Origin: Diogma glabrata
Lineage: Eukaryota > Arthropoda > Insecta > Diptera > Cylindrotomidae
Reading direction: 5' to 3'
DNA: 64,000 bases
Assembly (NCBI GenBank): GCA_963693315.1
Contig: OY856188.1
Location: 193,450,322-193,514,321 of the forward strand
The notes under the pieces were generated by a model, which did no database searches, was not told the DNA's origin, and worked only from the letters and a program-made list of their open reading frames with translations. Made by a program: the position numbers and the translations under genes. Below are positions 23,970 through 37,695 of the stretch, one piece after another; positions within the stretch are counted from its first letter, which is position 1; each line of letters starts with the position of its first letter.

Positions 23970-25230
23970 TAGGGATTGCAATCTCGGGATTCCCGACCCA
24001 TTTTTATGGTCCAGGAATCCCGGGATAAATGAAAGAAAATCCCGGGATTGCGGAATTGTTATATTTGCCGAGATTAATCTATGAAACCACGGAATCCTGT
24101 TATCCTGTTTTGTTGATTTGTAATTTTTTTATTTTTGGTCATATGCAATGAGATCATATACCACTGGAAATAACAATGAGAAAATACTTGTTAAGGTTTA
24201 TATTTCAGGGGTGCTAGTGGATAAACTTTATTCTGTCAACGGTAGCAACTTCAATCTTATTCCACTCTATCATGAAATATTGGCTAATGCCCTTGTAGCT
24301 CTTCAGGTTGTACTGAGCTAGAAAGCCAAAGCAACCCATTAGTTTGCGAGTTGACGAATGTCTCCATAACTAGCATAAAGGCAAGGATAGCCGAAATATT
24401 TTGAGTATTTAAGTATTTGCAAAATGGAAACTCTGCTTTTGTTGATAATACATCAAACGTATTTACTGGTTCAAGTTGAAGCTCCATAAAAGTCTTTATT
24501 GAAGATTATTCAACGATACATCATCAGCAGCAGACGTGTGTGAAACGGGTGAACAAACTACTCACACTGCTACATCATCGAGCATAGATTACAACGAAAA
24601 TGTAGCTAAGGACAAGGCTTCAGTCGATTTAGTAGAGAAAAACAATTTGGAAGATGAACTTAATACTTATAAAAAAACTTTTTGCTCAGAATGCAACAAC
24701 ATAAAATATTAAACTGGTCACCGCAAGTGGTACAGAAATGAAAATATGTAAGCAAAGTTGTCATAGACGACCCCATTTGCAGTGAATGTATAATAATTTA
24801 TTGACCATTCTACCAAGAAGTGTAGAATCGAAACGGGCTTTTTCAAGCTTCGGAAATATTATTTCCAAATTAACAAACAGGTTTGACAATAAATCAGTTT
24901 GACGAATTATGTTTTCTAAAACCTGTTTCTTAAATCATTAGTAAGTGTATGGTACTGGTTCTTATATATTTAATATTATTAAAGTTTTATTTTGGTTCTG
25001 CAATTTTTATTTTTTTAAGAAGTTGAATTAGTAAGTTAATGTTTTATATGTTTATTTTTTTCAACACTAAAAAATGAATGTGTTTTTTAATTGAGAATTG
25101 TGTTTTTTCTTAATTACTTATGGTTTTCCATACAAATTTTAAATTCCGGGATCCCGTGAATCCCGAGATTTAAAATGTATGAATCCAGTAGTCCCGGGAT
25201 TCATAAAACACCACGGGATTGCAATGCGTA
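23970..25230 (+). mobile_element. hAT element, internally decayed, with exact 8-bp TSD
   Basis: Flanking GTTCTAAC occurs at 23962-23969 and 25231-25238. Ends are TAGGGATTGCAATC on the left and TACGCATTGCAATC (reverse complement) on the right. Inside each end are clusters of ATCCCGGGAT-type subterminal palindromes (23978-24050 and 25140-25220). An 8-bp duplication and such termini are diagnostic of hAT. The element keeps only remnants of its transposase. Confidence 0.9.
24795..24945 (+). pseudogene. hAT transposase C-terminal dimerisation fragment
   Basis: The translation reads LTILPRSVESKRAFSSFG followed by NIISKLTNRFDNKSV, then a stop and IMFSKTCFLN. This matches the conserved C-terminal dimerisation region of hAT transposases (the SVES.RAFS motif). 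The N-terminal zinc finger and the catalytic region are not readable in the 1.26-kb element. Confidence 0.8.
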
Positions 25231-25238
25231 GTTCTAAC

Positions 25239-26160
25239 TATGTCACAACTGCAATACTACCATACATAATTTATAATCAAAAATTATCAAACTACTTTTA
25301 CACCTCAAATATCTATCAATTTAGGAAAACTATTGTAAATGTGTAATCAATATATAAATATATTTATTTCAACTAAACCACTTCCAAATATTCCAAATTT
25401 CGACAGCAAGTATCCCTAGCTCCAAACAATAATGATTCAGCTTTGTTTTAATTTTTTTTTTAAATTTTTGGGAAAAAAATGAAAACTCAAAAAAAAACAA
25501 AAGAAAATTTATTTAATATTTCTATAGGATATTTTAAAGTGATTTGTTGTTGTAATCGTATGGCGCGAGAGAGACTTGCATTAGGTTAGTATAATGCTAA
25601 TTGCATTGGAACTTCTTGGGTTAGAAGGCTGAAAATCTCTGAGGTTATAGTTGAAAAGTTTATCTAAAAGCTTGTATTAGTTTAAACAAAATTGACTCAA
25701 AAATGATAAAAGAATTGTCGTTTGCGCATGTTTTCGTTTTAACAGTCCCAGGGTTAAACAATTAAACAATTTGTTTTTTAAGTTTTGGATAGATTTATGT
25801 TGGTATCTACGTGTGCAAAAGTTTTCATGGTTTTGGACAACAAAGTTTAGTGAATTTTTAAAACAGCTGATTTTTTAGGAACCTTTAGCGCTGAGGTTTT
25901 CATTTTGAGAAAAATGATAAAAAATAAGTCAAAAATTTAATATTTATCAATTTTATTTAAACGTTATGATTCAAACGGCAGTTATAACGCCTTAGATTAT
26001 TCGACTTTTAAGGCTCTAGCCGCTTAAATAGTACCTTGATATGGCCAGTTTACGAACTTGTCCAAGAAATTGTTTGCCGCAACATACACAGAAAATAATT
26101 TTGGTGTAGGTCGAAAAGGTGCGACCGTGAGAGTGACGAATAATTCCGTTATACCTCATA
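25239..26160. other. AT-rich DNA, no gene recognised
   Basis: No motif-bearing ORF was found. The two ORFs starting near 26016 and 26058 are mostly the adjoining (AT)n array. Confidence 0.5.
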
Positions 26161-26163
26161 TCG

Positions 26164-26375
<212 letters not shown>

Positions 26376-26437
26376 CAACTTTAACTAAAATATTCTACCA
26401 ATCCTACAAATCTGGTATATTTCCCTCGTGCTGGAAG

Positions 26438-27850
26438 TTGGCAAATGTCCAGCCCGTCCCCAAAAAGGGACCAAAATCCGATATCTCAAATTATAGGCCA
26501 ATAGCTTTACTATCGGTCCTATCCAAAGTCTATGAGCATTATATTAATACACATATTTCAAAATTTCTGGAAGAAAATCATTTAATATCCGACAGCCAAT
26601 ACGGTTTTCGAAACAAAAGATCAACTACCGATCTATTAAACTATGTAGCGCATTGTTGGAACAGCATACTTGATAAAGGTGGTGAAACATACGTTATCGC
26701 TTTAGACATCTCCAAGGCATTCGATCGAGTCTGGCATGCCAACTTAATCAACAAGCTCGTTGCGTACGGTTTTCATCCCAATGTTGTGAAGCTGATTCAA
26801 AATTTTCTATCCGACCGATACATTTCGGTAACCTTAGACGGATATTCTTCTGAGTCTAAACTAATTAACGCTGGTGTACCCCAAGGCTCAGTATTGTCCC
26901 CAACCCTATTTTTGATTTATATCAACGAATTGTTGAAAATCACCAGCAACCCAATAAATAGTTTTGCAGATGATAGTACTCTGCACAAGTCGTTCGAGTC
27001 CCTTCCTTCAAAAGGTAAAATACACGAACGAATTAATCCTGCCCGGAGAGACGCTGCCATAAACGTGAACAAAGACCTGAATAAAGTCGCCGACTGGGGT
27101 GACCAAAACCTTGTCAATTTCAACTCTACCAAAACACAGCTGTTGATTGTTTCCAGATTAAAGACCGAGTTCCCCAAAGATATTTTATTTAGTATGTGTG
27201 ATGAACCAATAGGTGAATGTAAAAACATTCGTTTATTGGGTGTCACAGTTTCAAATGACCTACTCTGGAACGATCATGTAATGGCGATGGCAAAAAGCGC
27301 GTCTAAAAAACTCGGCCTCCTAAATAGATGCAAAAAATTTTTCACTCCATACCAATTGCTCCATGTTTATAAGTCCTATATTCGTCCTTGTATGGAGTAC
27401 TGCTGTCAAGTTTGGGGTGCTGCCTCTGTTTCCATCTTGGCCCTCTTGGACTCTGTTCAAAAGCGAGCTATACGAATTGTAGGTGATCGAACTTTGACAT
27501 CAAAACTTGATTCCCTACAACATCGTCGCACTGTTGCTGACCTCGTTGTTTTTTACAAATATCGTCATCAGCAGTGCTCAGATGAAATCAGCGGCATCAT
27601 GCCTCAAACTTATTCTTACCCCCGTTCCACTCGGCAATCGGCTGCCGCAACCAGTGAAACGGTAAAGATCCCGCGCTGTCATACTGGCAGATCGCAGAGA
27701 GACTTCTTTGTCCGAACTGCGTACAAATGGAATAGTTTGCCGGAACACTTAGTCTCAGTTGGCTACAACCCACAGATGTTTAAAAAAAGCGTTAATCTAC
27801 ACCTCAGAACGCCAGTTGTTGTGGGACCCAGGTCTAGACCTAGGTCTTAA
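26438..27850 (+). CDS. CR1/Jockey-group non-LTR retrotransposon reverse transcriptase (5'-truncated ORF2)
   Basis: 470 residues without a stop. RT motifs occur in order: NYRPIALLS (19-27), [10 protein letters not shown] (54-63), [13 protein letters not shown] with catalytic D90, [10 protein letters not shown] (146-155), and SFADDS with the catalytic DD at 178-179. After these, [10 protein letters not shown] and [15 protein letters not shown] are typical post-RT segments, and the C-terminal tail ends RSRPRS. The start at 26438 is only the first ATG: the same frame is RT-like upstream ([19 protein letters not shown]) back to about 26376, where the (AT)n array begins. The apurinic-like endonuclease and any ORF1 are missing, so this is a truncated copy with an apparently intact RT. 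Confidence 0.92.
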   Translation: MANVQPVPKKGPKSDISNYRPIALLSVLSKVYEHYINTHISKFLEENHLISDSQYGFRNKRSTTDLLNYVAHCWNSILDKGGETYVIALDISKAFDRVWHANLINKLVAYGFHPNVVKLIQNFLSDRYISVTLDGYSSESKLINAGVPQGSVLSPTLFLIYINELLKITSNPINSFADDSTLHKSFESLPSKGKIHERINPARRDAAINVNKDLNKVADWGDQNLVNFNSTKTQLLIVSRLKTEFPKDILFSMCDEPIGECKNIRLLGVTVSNDLLWNDHVMAMAKSASKKLGLLNRCKKFFTPYQLLHVYKSYIRPCMEYCCQVWGAASVSILALLDSVQKRAIRIVGDRTLTSKLDSLQHRRTVADLVVFYKYRHQQCSDEISGIMPQTYSYPRSTRQSAAATSETVKIPRCHTGRSQRDFFVRTAYKWNSLPEHLVSVGYNPQMFKKSVNLHLRTPVVVGPRSRPRS

Positions 27851-27859
27851 AAGGTATTT

Positions 27860-27904
27860 ATGTGTTGTTGTGACACATATTCTAAACCCTATTACACAAC
27901 ACAT
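27860..27904 (+). other. 3' UTR stem-loop of the CR1-like element
   Basis: ATGTGTTGT (27860-27868) pairs perfectly with ACAACACAT (27896-27904), just before TTTATT and an A-run. The same stem, with a diverged loop, is present in the tail copy at 38764-38808, which argues that it is a functional 3' signal, perhaps recognised by the RT. Confidence 0.6.
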
Positions 27905-27911
27905 TTTATTA

Positions 27912-28063
<152 letters not shown>

Positions 28064-28129
28064 ACTTATTCGCCCAGTTACTCGGTATTTAAAAATATCA
28101 TTCGTCGACGAACCAAGTCGGATAATGTC

Positions 28130-28225
28130 AAAGGCAAGTCAGTTATAAGGATATATCATAAGCAGGCCAATTCCTGTCATTTTTTCGACTTTCACCAAAG
28201 CAAGTAGTCACTTTAAAGTCAGTTA
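28130..28225 (+). repeat. Subterminal AAGTCAGTTA repeats (left)
   Basis: AAGTCAGTTA occurs near 28135 and 28216, with related AAGTCA or AAGTCGG near 28060 and 28110. The reverse-complement form TAACTGACTT occurs near the other end at 34502-34511. Arrays of this kind are usually transposase-binding sites in CMC and hAT elements. Confidence 0.55.
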
Positions 28226-28653
28226 ACTTACCGGCTATTATAACCGTATTTTATATTGAACATAAACGTCTGATTTTAGACCGACGAGTTAGTATACGAT
28301 ATACCAGCATCAGAGTCCATTAAATTTGAGACTTTGACGTCAGTCACAAAAGATAATATTAATTACATAAATATGCTTCGACCCACATGTCTGAATTTAT
28401 ATCAAATTTATCAGTATATTTATTAATAAAAGAAAATGAAATTTCGGGCTTGAACGGCAATCATAAAATAGACGGTAACGTACTATATATTATAATTTAA
28501 TATATTATAATTTAATATGTAATACAATAATTCATTTTAATCATTTTTAACATTATATGTAGATTGAAGATGTATGTAAATAAAAATAATTAATAAACTA
28601 AAAATAAATTCTTATATAATAATTCAAAAATAATTTTAAGAAACTATATAAAA

Positions 28654-30305
28654 TTATAAAACTACATTTCTTTTTATAAGTGTAGTCTTGAAAAAATCTT
28701 GGGTAGCTTGAGATATGTTATCTCTATTATATAGAATTCGAAGGTCTGTTTTATTTTTGTTGCAGACATCCATTATGAAATCTAATATATTAGTAAATTT
28801 TTTGAAAAAAATTTTGTCTGAAACTAAAACATAGTTTTTATTAGTAAGTATCAATAAAAAGTTATTGATCGTATTTACCATCTTCATCGGGTAGTAAATT
28901 TTCTTCCACTTTTTATTACCCTGTCCCATCTTACCACCTGACAGAATTTTTCGTCAAGGAGCTTCTGCAGAATAGATTTAGTGAACCCGTTCACTTCTTT
29001 TTTGGCATCCTCTTTGAATGCAAATTGCGTGTACGCATAGGCCTAAAAAATAATAAATACGAGCAATTTAATATTTTATATATAGGTGTTTGTGAGATTC
29101 GATGGAAGGCAAGGAGAAAATAATCAAGACATATGGATACTTAATGTAAATTTCAACATTTTCAGCATTATTTACAATATTATAATAATATATTTATAAG
29201 AATATTAGTAAATTTAAATAAAAATATATACCATATTTTGAAAAAACTCTGGAGTAGAAAATTGTGATTCCAACTCTTCTAATTCTTCTTTCGATTTGAC
29301 CCTTGTAACTGGGACAAATATTGATAAGTTTGGGGATTTTTTGCACATTTCCATTTGCATTTTCATTATTATTTCATTTTGTGCCAATAATTTTTCTATA
29401 TTAGACTGCATTTGGTATACTTTTAATAATAATATATCGTGTGATTTTCTTAATTTATTTAATTCTTGCAACGATGTCTCCAATGTGTCGTATTGTACAC
29501 ATATTACGCTACCAACAGACGTATTTTCAACAGTTGTTTCTATTGGTTTATCAGCTATATCATTTAATAGAGTGGCAAACGGTGGGCATTCCTCGTTTAT
29601 TTGATCAAATAACTCATTATAATTTACTGATGGTTCGAGGTTATTAGTGTTTAAGTTTAATATTTCATCATCTGAAATTTCGGACGTGGTATAATTTAGC
29701 CTTTTGCTACACTCTATATTTGCAGCTTTAATTGAGTCTTAAAAATTCATAAATAATTAACAAATAGGGTAATTTTTATATTATATTATATGCACATTTT
29801 CATAATGCTTTTCGTTGCGCTAGTCACATCATTATTATAAGTAGGCATACGAACAAATAACAATATAAGCTAACAACAAATTTTTGTTTGTTTACGTTTG
29901 TTTATTAGCACAGTATAATAAAATTTGTATATAAACATTTATCAAATAAAAATTAATGTTAAGCAATGCAATTGTCTCTAAAATATCTACTTCATAAGCA
30001 CACATCTCAACGAAAAGCATTACCAACATAGTCATTTTTTAATATTCACATTACTTACCAATATTGTATTTTAAAACTCGGCAGGAGTACTTCACCCAGT
30101 TTTCTCTGGGAAGTCTGTGGTTCTTTAATTCATAACTCCAATATTTGGATTTTGGGCAAAAGCATTTTTTACCGTCTTCGGTCAACCACGAATATTGGAT
30201 GACTTCCACTAGCCTCTTATGTGGCTCATTCTCATCTGCTTCATACTCCACTACGGCAAAGTTATCCTTATGTGCTTTATTTATTGACATATTATACTGT
30301 AGCAA
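28654..30305 (-). pseudogene. DUF4806-like accessory protein gene of the transposon (three exons)
   Basis: Exon 1 (30305 to about 30048) has FAVVEYE, SWLTEDGKKCFCP and NWVKYSCRVLKY, matching the N-terminal segment common in insect DUF4806 proteins. It ends at a GTAAGT donor. Exon 2 (about 29741-29226, after a TTTTTAAG acceptor) is acidic, then a helical stretch (SLQELNKLRKSHDILLLKVYQ) suggests a coiled coil, and it ends at a GTATAT donor after KSKEELEELESQFSTPEFF. Exon 3 (from about 29042, after TTTTTTAG) continues FAFKEDAKKEVNGFTKSILQ, then a one-base frameshift in an A-run near 28960 before MGQGNKKWKKIYYPM and a final helical part ending at 28654. The role is unknown. Its place within the TIRs suggests it is element-borne. 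Confidence 0.6.
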
Positions 30306-30858
30306 CTTGAATTTCTGTAACTGTAACGTATTAAGTTATTAACCACTTTAATTAAATAGTCATATAATTGAAGTATAATTGACGAAGAAAGAAAAATACC
30401 TATAAACTAATAAAATCACTAATTTGTTGATCGAATGACCAAAAACGAATGAAGTCTACTCTTAAATATTTTTTTTTCTCGTGCAATAATATCTACTAAC
30501 TCACACATTCAATGTTTTTCTTCGCAAATACAAACTTTATTAAAACCGACAGTGGTTACAGCTTGATGGCAACGAGATTCAGTTAAATAGTTTTTCTGCC
30601 ATGTATTTGATATACATAGTCGCACTCAAATATATTATGTTTATATTATTATATTTTAAAATTATTAATAAAATTAATGATTATTAAATAATATGTTATT
30701 GTTTTTTTATAAACTATCCAAGCATTATATTATTATTATTTGTATTTTATAATTCTCGTATATTAATATTGCTAAATTTTTACATTATATAATTATTTAA
30801 AAAAGTGTTTCATTTATTTTTAGAGAATTTGAAAATCGAGTTAATGGAAAAAATGTTT

Positions 30859-33800
30859 TTAGGGATATTGTGAAATATGTAGTTTTTCAACACTCAATGA
30901 AACGTTTTGACACTTATATATGTTCAGTTTTGAAGAATGTATCGGATAGGTGTAAAGGTCACTTTTTTCCAAATATTGTTTTCCAAACATGAATATTTCG
31001 CTTCCTTCATTTACGAAATTTATTATTTCGTAAATTTTGTTCTCCTTACTTATGACATATTTGTCTTTATCGCCATTATTTAATTTATACCCATAGTATA
31101 GCACCTCAGAATATACGTTATTTGTTCCTATAATGGGTTTTTTTCAGGGTTGTTAATATACACGTATAAAACGTTTTATACGTTACACGTATAATACGTA
31201 ACGTATAAAACGTATAAAACGTATATAACGTATAAAACGTATAATATGATTTTGTTTTTGAAATTCATTCATAAAAAATTAAAAATACTTCTTACTTCAG
31301 ATATTAATTATATTTTTAGTAAAAATATATATATTTTAGTAAAAATATAATTACGTAGTTTTAAATTATTTATATATTTTATAATTTATGACAAAAACTA
31401 TTTAAATTCTAGATGTTATTTGAATGTATATTTTTATACTTTATACGAAAGACTATGTTACTGTAAGTTAAACTGGTTAATAATTTTTAATTCACTAGAT
31501 TTGAAGAGATTTTTTGAGCACTTAAACTCAAGCTAATTTAATTTTTGAATTTTTCAACACGTATACTAAGTATATGATTTTCTTTCATTTTGATTCCAAC
31601 ATTTACTTAATGGGAAATATTTTGGATTAGAAACATTTGGCTCATGAACTTAATTATTTGGAATCATGAAATGTGATTGAATATATAAAATATGGTTCAA
31701 TCCAACTTCAGCTCCTCCCATCTAATAAGAACAGCTGGGAAATATTATGTTGTTGTAGAATAAATGTCGTTTTTTTCATAGCAGTTAGGGAAATTATTAG
31801 AGATTATTATAGAGATGTTTTTAAAAAATTTTGTTGACTGAATCCGGGTTGCACCACTTCCAATTAATAGACACAGTTTGAAAATAACAGGTTCTTGCAG
31901 ATCAAATCTTCTTTTTATACAAAAGTTGTAATAGTTAAAATATGTATTTACGTCAAACGAAAAAGTTTATTGAGAAGATTATTGAGTAAGTTCAATTATG
32001 GTCATTGATGAATAAATAATAGGTATGGCTGGAAATGTCAAATTATTGCAGACTAAATTTGTTTTGAAAACAAATAATTATATTTTGAAAAGAAGCATTT
32101 ACGTTAAATGTGGAAGTTTTCTCAACTAATAGGAATAGTTGGGTAAGAAATTATCATGACGACGCTATATTTTTTAAAGCAACTGTTCCTATTAGTCCAG
32201 AAATCTAGGCTTTATAAATATTAAATATCACGAGTACGATGAATAAATACGCCCGCGATAATGTTATATAAATGTATTTTTATTTATTAAGGATTTTACT
32301 TTTATACGGTATAAAACGTAAATAATTGTGTGTTTTATACTGTACGTTTTATACGTTTTATACGTACGTATAATACGTGTTTTATACGTTACCGTATTAT
32401 ACGTTACAACCCTGGTTTTTTTAATTGGATGTGAAATTTATTTTCTTCTGTAGTTGTTAGATAGTATGCACTATTACTTTCATACAATCTATTAGCAAAC
32501 TCAATTAATGGATGTTTATGAGCAGCCAATAGTTTTTTAAAAGGATGCATGTATGATTCGAAACAAAATCCTGAAAATGTGTCTAAAGTTCCCTTGAAAA
32601 CCAACACTTCTTGGGCAAGGTGAGTTAACATATGGACGTTATGGTTCACCATATGAGATCCATAAATAACAGCATACTCTGTTACAAAATCTGACAAAAG
32701 CTTCTGTGCTAACAAATTGTATTTAATGCACCAATCTGGGCAACATAACACTTTTATGGCGATATGCAGTTTTAAAAAATGGTTGTAGTATTTCTGCAGA
32801 TACACTGGCTAGGAGTTTCTCAAAACAAATGGTCCATAAAACAGTAAAAGTTTCTGAGTTCATTGCCTTTGAAAACTGCTAAATGTTCTAAGGACCTAAG
32901 TTTCCGTTGGAAGTTATTTGGTAGGAAATTGTTTAAAAATATCATTTTTTTTGAAATTACAGTTTTCACATGTTTTGGAAATAGTGGTTTTTTTCCAAAC
33001 CAAATTTTCAGCAACTTTTTCACAACTCCAAGCAATACAATATGTAAGTAATCCAAAGCTACTTGTGAGACCATCCCTATATCCAGATCTTCAAAGGGAG
33101 ACTTTGTAGTGTGAAATTCCTCGTCAATTCTTTGTGCAAATTCAATGTCTGTACGAATTGGTGCTTGAGGACTGTTGAAACACATCCTATGATATTTTTT
33201 ATCAAACGTTCCTCGTATTATACATTTTGGACAACCTGCAAAAGAGTTATATTGCTTAACGCCGCATACACTTGCTCTTGCCGGAGCATCACAAATTATT
33301 GCTCGAATTTTAATAAAAATATTTTGTTCATTGTGATGAAAGTTGTTTGAGATTTGCTTCATTTCAGATACAAAGGGCTCTAGAAATTGGCTAAAATTAT
33401 CAGTTTTTTTTCGGCCATGATATATCCCAATTACCATAACCTTATTTATGTTGATACTAGTAACTCGGCCTAGTATTAGCCAAAACGAATGTTCAGTGTT
33501 GTCACTAAATACTGGTAGTCCATCTACGTTTATATCGAGGTACAATGTTTGCGGCAAACATGCCACATTTAAATCGGTTTCCTTTAAAATGCGTTGGAAA
33601 TTATTTTCAAGACCGATATGTACATATTCACCTGGATTAATTAATATAATTTCTAGCTTTCGAGGCGTTTGTAGTAAGGATCTGTAATCCATCGGTAAAT
33701 CCGGAAAAAATATTTTGAAAAATTTCAATAATTCGGATATTGAATTCTTGTTTATATGATGTTCAATCGACCATTTGTGCAAAAAATTCTTAACATACGA

Positions 33801-34251
33801 ATTAATTTCCAAGTCTTTATATGGCACGATCAAGCTGTTCACATTAAAAACTTCATCGTCATCGGTAAAATTTATGTTATTTAATTTAGGAGGTATATCA
33901 CACACATTTTTTTCATTTATTTCACGACTGAGCGTGTAATTATTAGAACCGTCATCACTGTCGTTTGATTCCGATAAGACACTTTCATTTATAATGGCGG
34001 ATTGTACACCACATGCAAGATTTTTTTTTTGAAACTTGTGCATCACAAATATCATCTTCAATTAACATATTATCACTATCATCGTTAGATTCATGATGAA
34101 TCCATTCAATTACACTTGATTCACCACACGCTTTTGCTTCTTTTTGCTCCAACATTTTTTTTAACTCTTGTTTATTAATTTTTTTAATTTTGTATTTTAA
34201 ATTATTTATTGCCTTAACTCTAGTTTTATTGTTTTTGATTAAGGAATACAT
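30859..34251 (-). pseudogene. Transposase gene, frameshifted and split by a hAT insertion
   Basis: Three pieces read in order on the minus strand. The N-terminal part (34251-33985) is basic then acidic, and shifts frame at an A-run near 34025. The main part (34061-32820, 413 aa) has LDINVDGLPVF (175-185), CDAPARA (258-264), a Cys-rich CGVKQYNSFAGCPKC (266-280) and DYLHIVLLGVVKKLL (337-351), all features of a widespread metazoan transposase family related to CMC/EnSpm. A frameshift and a TAG lie near 32810-32850. Then comes 32805-32423, and after the insertion 31136-30862 (LYYGYKLNNGDKDKY, DLYTYPIHSSKLNIY) supplies the C-terminus. Total is about 700 residues. It is not functional. Confidence 0.8.
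31145..32414. mobile_element. hAT-type non-autonomous element with TSD GTTTTTTT
   Basis: Ends are CAGGGTTGT (31145-31153) and the reverse complement CAGGGTTGT (ending 32414). The 8-bp GTTTTTTT occurs at 31137-31144 and again at 32415-32422. Subterminal blocks are dense in ACGTATAAAACG units on both sides (31160-31245 and 32300-32400). No transposase is inside. Internal segments (31695-31770 and diverged repeats near 31850, 32040 and 32120) resemble a piece of the foldback arms at 6481-6560. Confidence 0.9.
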
Positions 34252-34860
34252 TTTAGATTACTAATCTTAATGAAATTACAAACATATAATCACTATAATT
34301 TAAATATATGTATCTCAATAAATTGGGATAGTAAAAAACACGTTCCTATCACAAACACCAATTAAAAACGAAATGTGTATACTTACTTGTTACCGAGAGT
34401 CGAACTTGTGAATCCATTTAATTACAAATTTAATTACACAAGGTTTTCTGTGTTTAGCTTCAATATTTAGGCGTAAGACTTACGTTTTAGTAGGATTTGT
34501 GTAACTGACTTGAAAGTCCGTCGAATAATAGACTGATTAAAATGATTTTCTATAATGTAGATAAACATTCGTTATATAATGGACCTGAAAGCCAAAGTTC
34601 TGTAACTGCCTCATTTGCCTATCAAATGATTGTATTTCGAGCTAGTATTTTAAAAAAGTTATTTTGCTTTATTTTAAGAACGGTTTTTAAGTTAGAATTT
34701 CATAAAATGACTTTTGTGTCTGTTATGTGCTTAACGTTGAAGACCAGAACATAAATATTTCAATTGCGCCAGTTATGAGTAGACAAAAAACAACCTTAGA
34801 GACGAAATAATTAATTAAATCTGCAAAGTCAATCAATTGACTAACATTTTCAAAGTTTTC
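34252..34860. other. 5' non-coding part of the two-gene transposon
   Basis: This is the stretch upstream of the transposase start up to the right TIR. It carries TAACTGACTT at 34502 and a tRNA-B-box-like GTTCGACTC on the minus strand near 34400. Short ORF 34542-34754 has no recognised motif. The promoter of the minus-strand transposase is expected here, but I could not fix a TATA box. Confidence 0.4.
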
Positions 34861-34876
34861 GACTTGATGGTTTACC

Positions 34877-34879
<3 letters not shown>
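34861..34879 (-). repeat. Right terminal inverted repeat
   Basis: The reverse complement reads CCCGGTAAACCATCAAGTC, pairing with 28046-28063. An AT array starts at the next base. Confidence 0.8.
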
Positions 34880-36376
<1,497 letters not shown>

Positions 36377-36789
36377 GTCTTACTGCGAACATGAGAACCG
36401 GTTCTTATATTCGATTTTGAAAAAAAATTTCCTTTTTGAAAGTTCTATTTTTTTTTTCGAATAAAAGATCTTTCAAATAGAAGGATCAGTCCTTAAATTT
36501 TAAATATAATTTTAGCAATTTTAACGTTAATGAATAATACAAGAACATAATGGCCATAGCTTATATAATAAAATTTAAACATATTAAAATAAAATGGTAT
36601 TTCAAAATTAATAATTACTAAATTTGTATAAAAAGATATATATGTAATATAGTTTTACTAGCTAGAGATGGCAGTGATAAAATTTGCATAAAAATTTCAA
36701 ATAAAAGAACTGGTCCTTCTAATTGAATAGGTGAACCGGCTATTTTTTTATTCGTTAAAAAGAACCAGCTCTTATGTTCGCGGTAAGAC
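36377..36789. mobile_element. Small TIR element (MITE-like), ~413 bp
   Basis: The left end GTCTTACTGCGAACATGAG pairs with the reverse complement of the right end, GTCTTACCGCGAACATAAG (17 of 19). The similarity extends further through AACCGGTTCTT and AGCTGGTTCTT. Internal AGAACTGGTCCTTCTA-like pieces occur in both halves. No coding. No convincing target duplication, so the superfamily is open. Confidence 0.65.
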
Positions 36790-37259
36790 GGTAGCGAAGT
36801 TTATTTTACAACCTTTGCACCCTCCAATTTCATATCATATTTTTTTTATTGACCAATATATTTGATAGCGTGATATACGCCTCATAAATTTGAGTTAGCC
36901 AATAGATGGTGCCGTATTTGTATTTAAAACGTTGTTTTTAATGTAATTTAACGCAAATACACTACGATCTGCTTTTTCCAATTGTGTATTATTTTTTCAT
37001 TGGTGATTGGTGATAATTATTTTAATTGTCTTTTTTTAAATATCGGTTTATGCGCGTAGTTTGCTTTGATGTGTTTTTCGTTGAACATAATTTTATGAAA
37101 ATGAAAAATGAATGTATAATCTGACAAACATTAACATTTATATGACGAAATTATACATAGTGGAATTTGACACATGATGTTATAAATTTTAAATTTTCGA
37201 AACACCTTATTGAGTCCACTATTAAAAAATAAAATTTCTTTATTATTATTTCTAATTAT
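36790..37259. other. AT-rich DNA, no gene recognised
   Basis: No ORF with a motif or repeat pairing was seen. Confidence 0.5.
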
Positions 37260-37261
37260 TT

Positions 37262-37695
37262 TTTATTTTATATAATTGAATATATTTCGGGTTATTTGCA
37301 ATCCATCATCAACAAAGGTTTAAAAGTGGTTAGTAAATAAATTAAATATATTTTAATTTATGTTGCCTTTGTCGATATTAATTGCGTTTATGTCCTTATG
37401 AATGTAAAGGGATTCAAAAGCATCTAATTTATTGCTGTCGTGCACCTCTTTCTTTAACCTCATATTATTTATTGAAAAATTTAAATAATCATTTTATTTT
37501 CCAAAACATGTTTTGCTATTGGGGCTTTATTTGGTTGGTTTGTTTTAATGTATCCAGAATGTTCCTTAAAGTGTTTCTTCAAACAACTACGCGTCTGCCC
37601 ATATAATATTTTTATAGTAATCACCACAAGATAGTTCATAAACACCAAGTTTATCATGTGTTTTATCTTTAGTTGATCCTAACTTATGTTACAAC
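37262..37695 (-). pseudogene. Penelope-like GIY-YIG endonuclease remnant, minus strand
   Basis: On the minus strand from about 37690, VYELSCGDYYKNIIWADA corresponds to the Cys-containing start of the GIY-YIG domain. After a frame change, EHSGYIKTNQPNKAPIAKHV and FESLYIHKDINAI match the later conserved parts. Downstream, at about 37325-37270, GTTGATGATGG...CCCGAAA echoes the motif following the endonuclease at 16362. The YIG motif itself is mutated and the frame broken. The plus-strand ORF 37382-37606 is its shadow. Confidence 0.65.

Noticed and set aside
30859..31104. Independent 81-residue gene
   Set aside because: It is the C-terminal piece of the split transposase, continuous in frame across the hAT insertion.
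32863..33687. Plus-strand ORFs of 60-80 residues
   Set aside because: They are shadows of the minus-strand transposase.
37382..37606. Plus-strand 74-residue hydrophobic protein
   Set aside because: The minus strand reads as a Penelope endonuclease remnant, which explains the open frame better.
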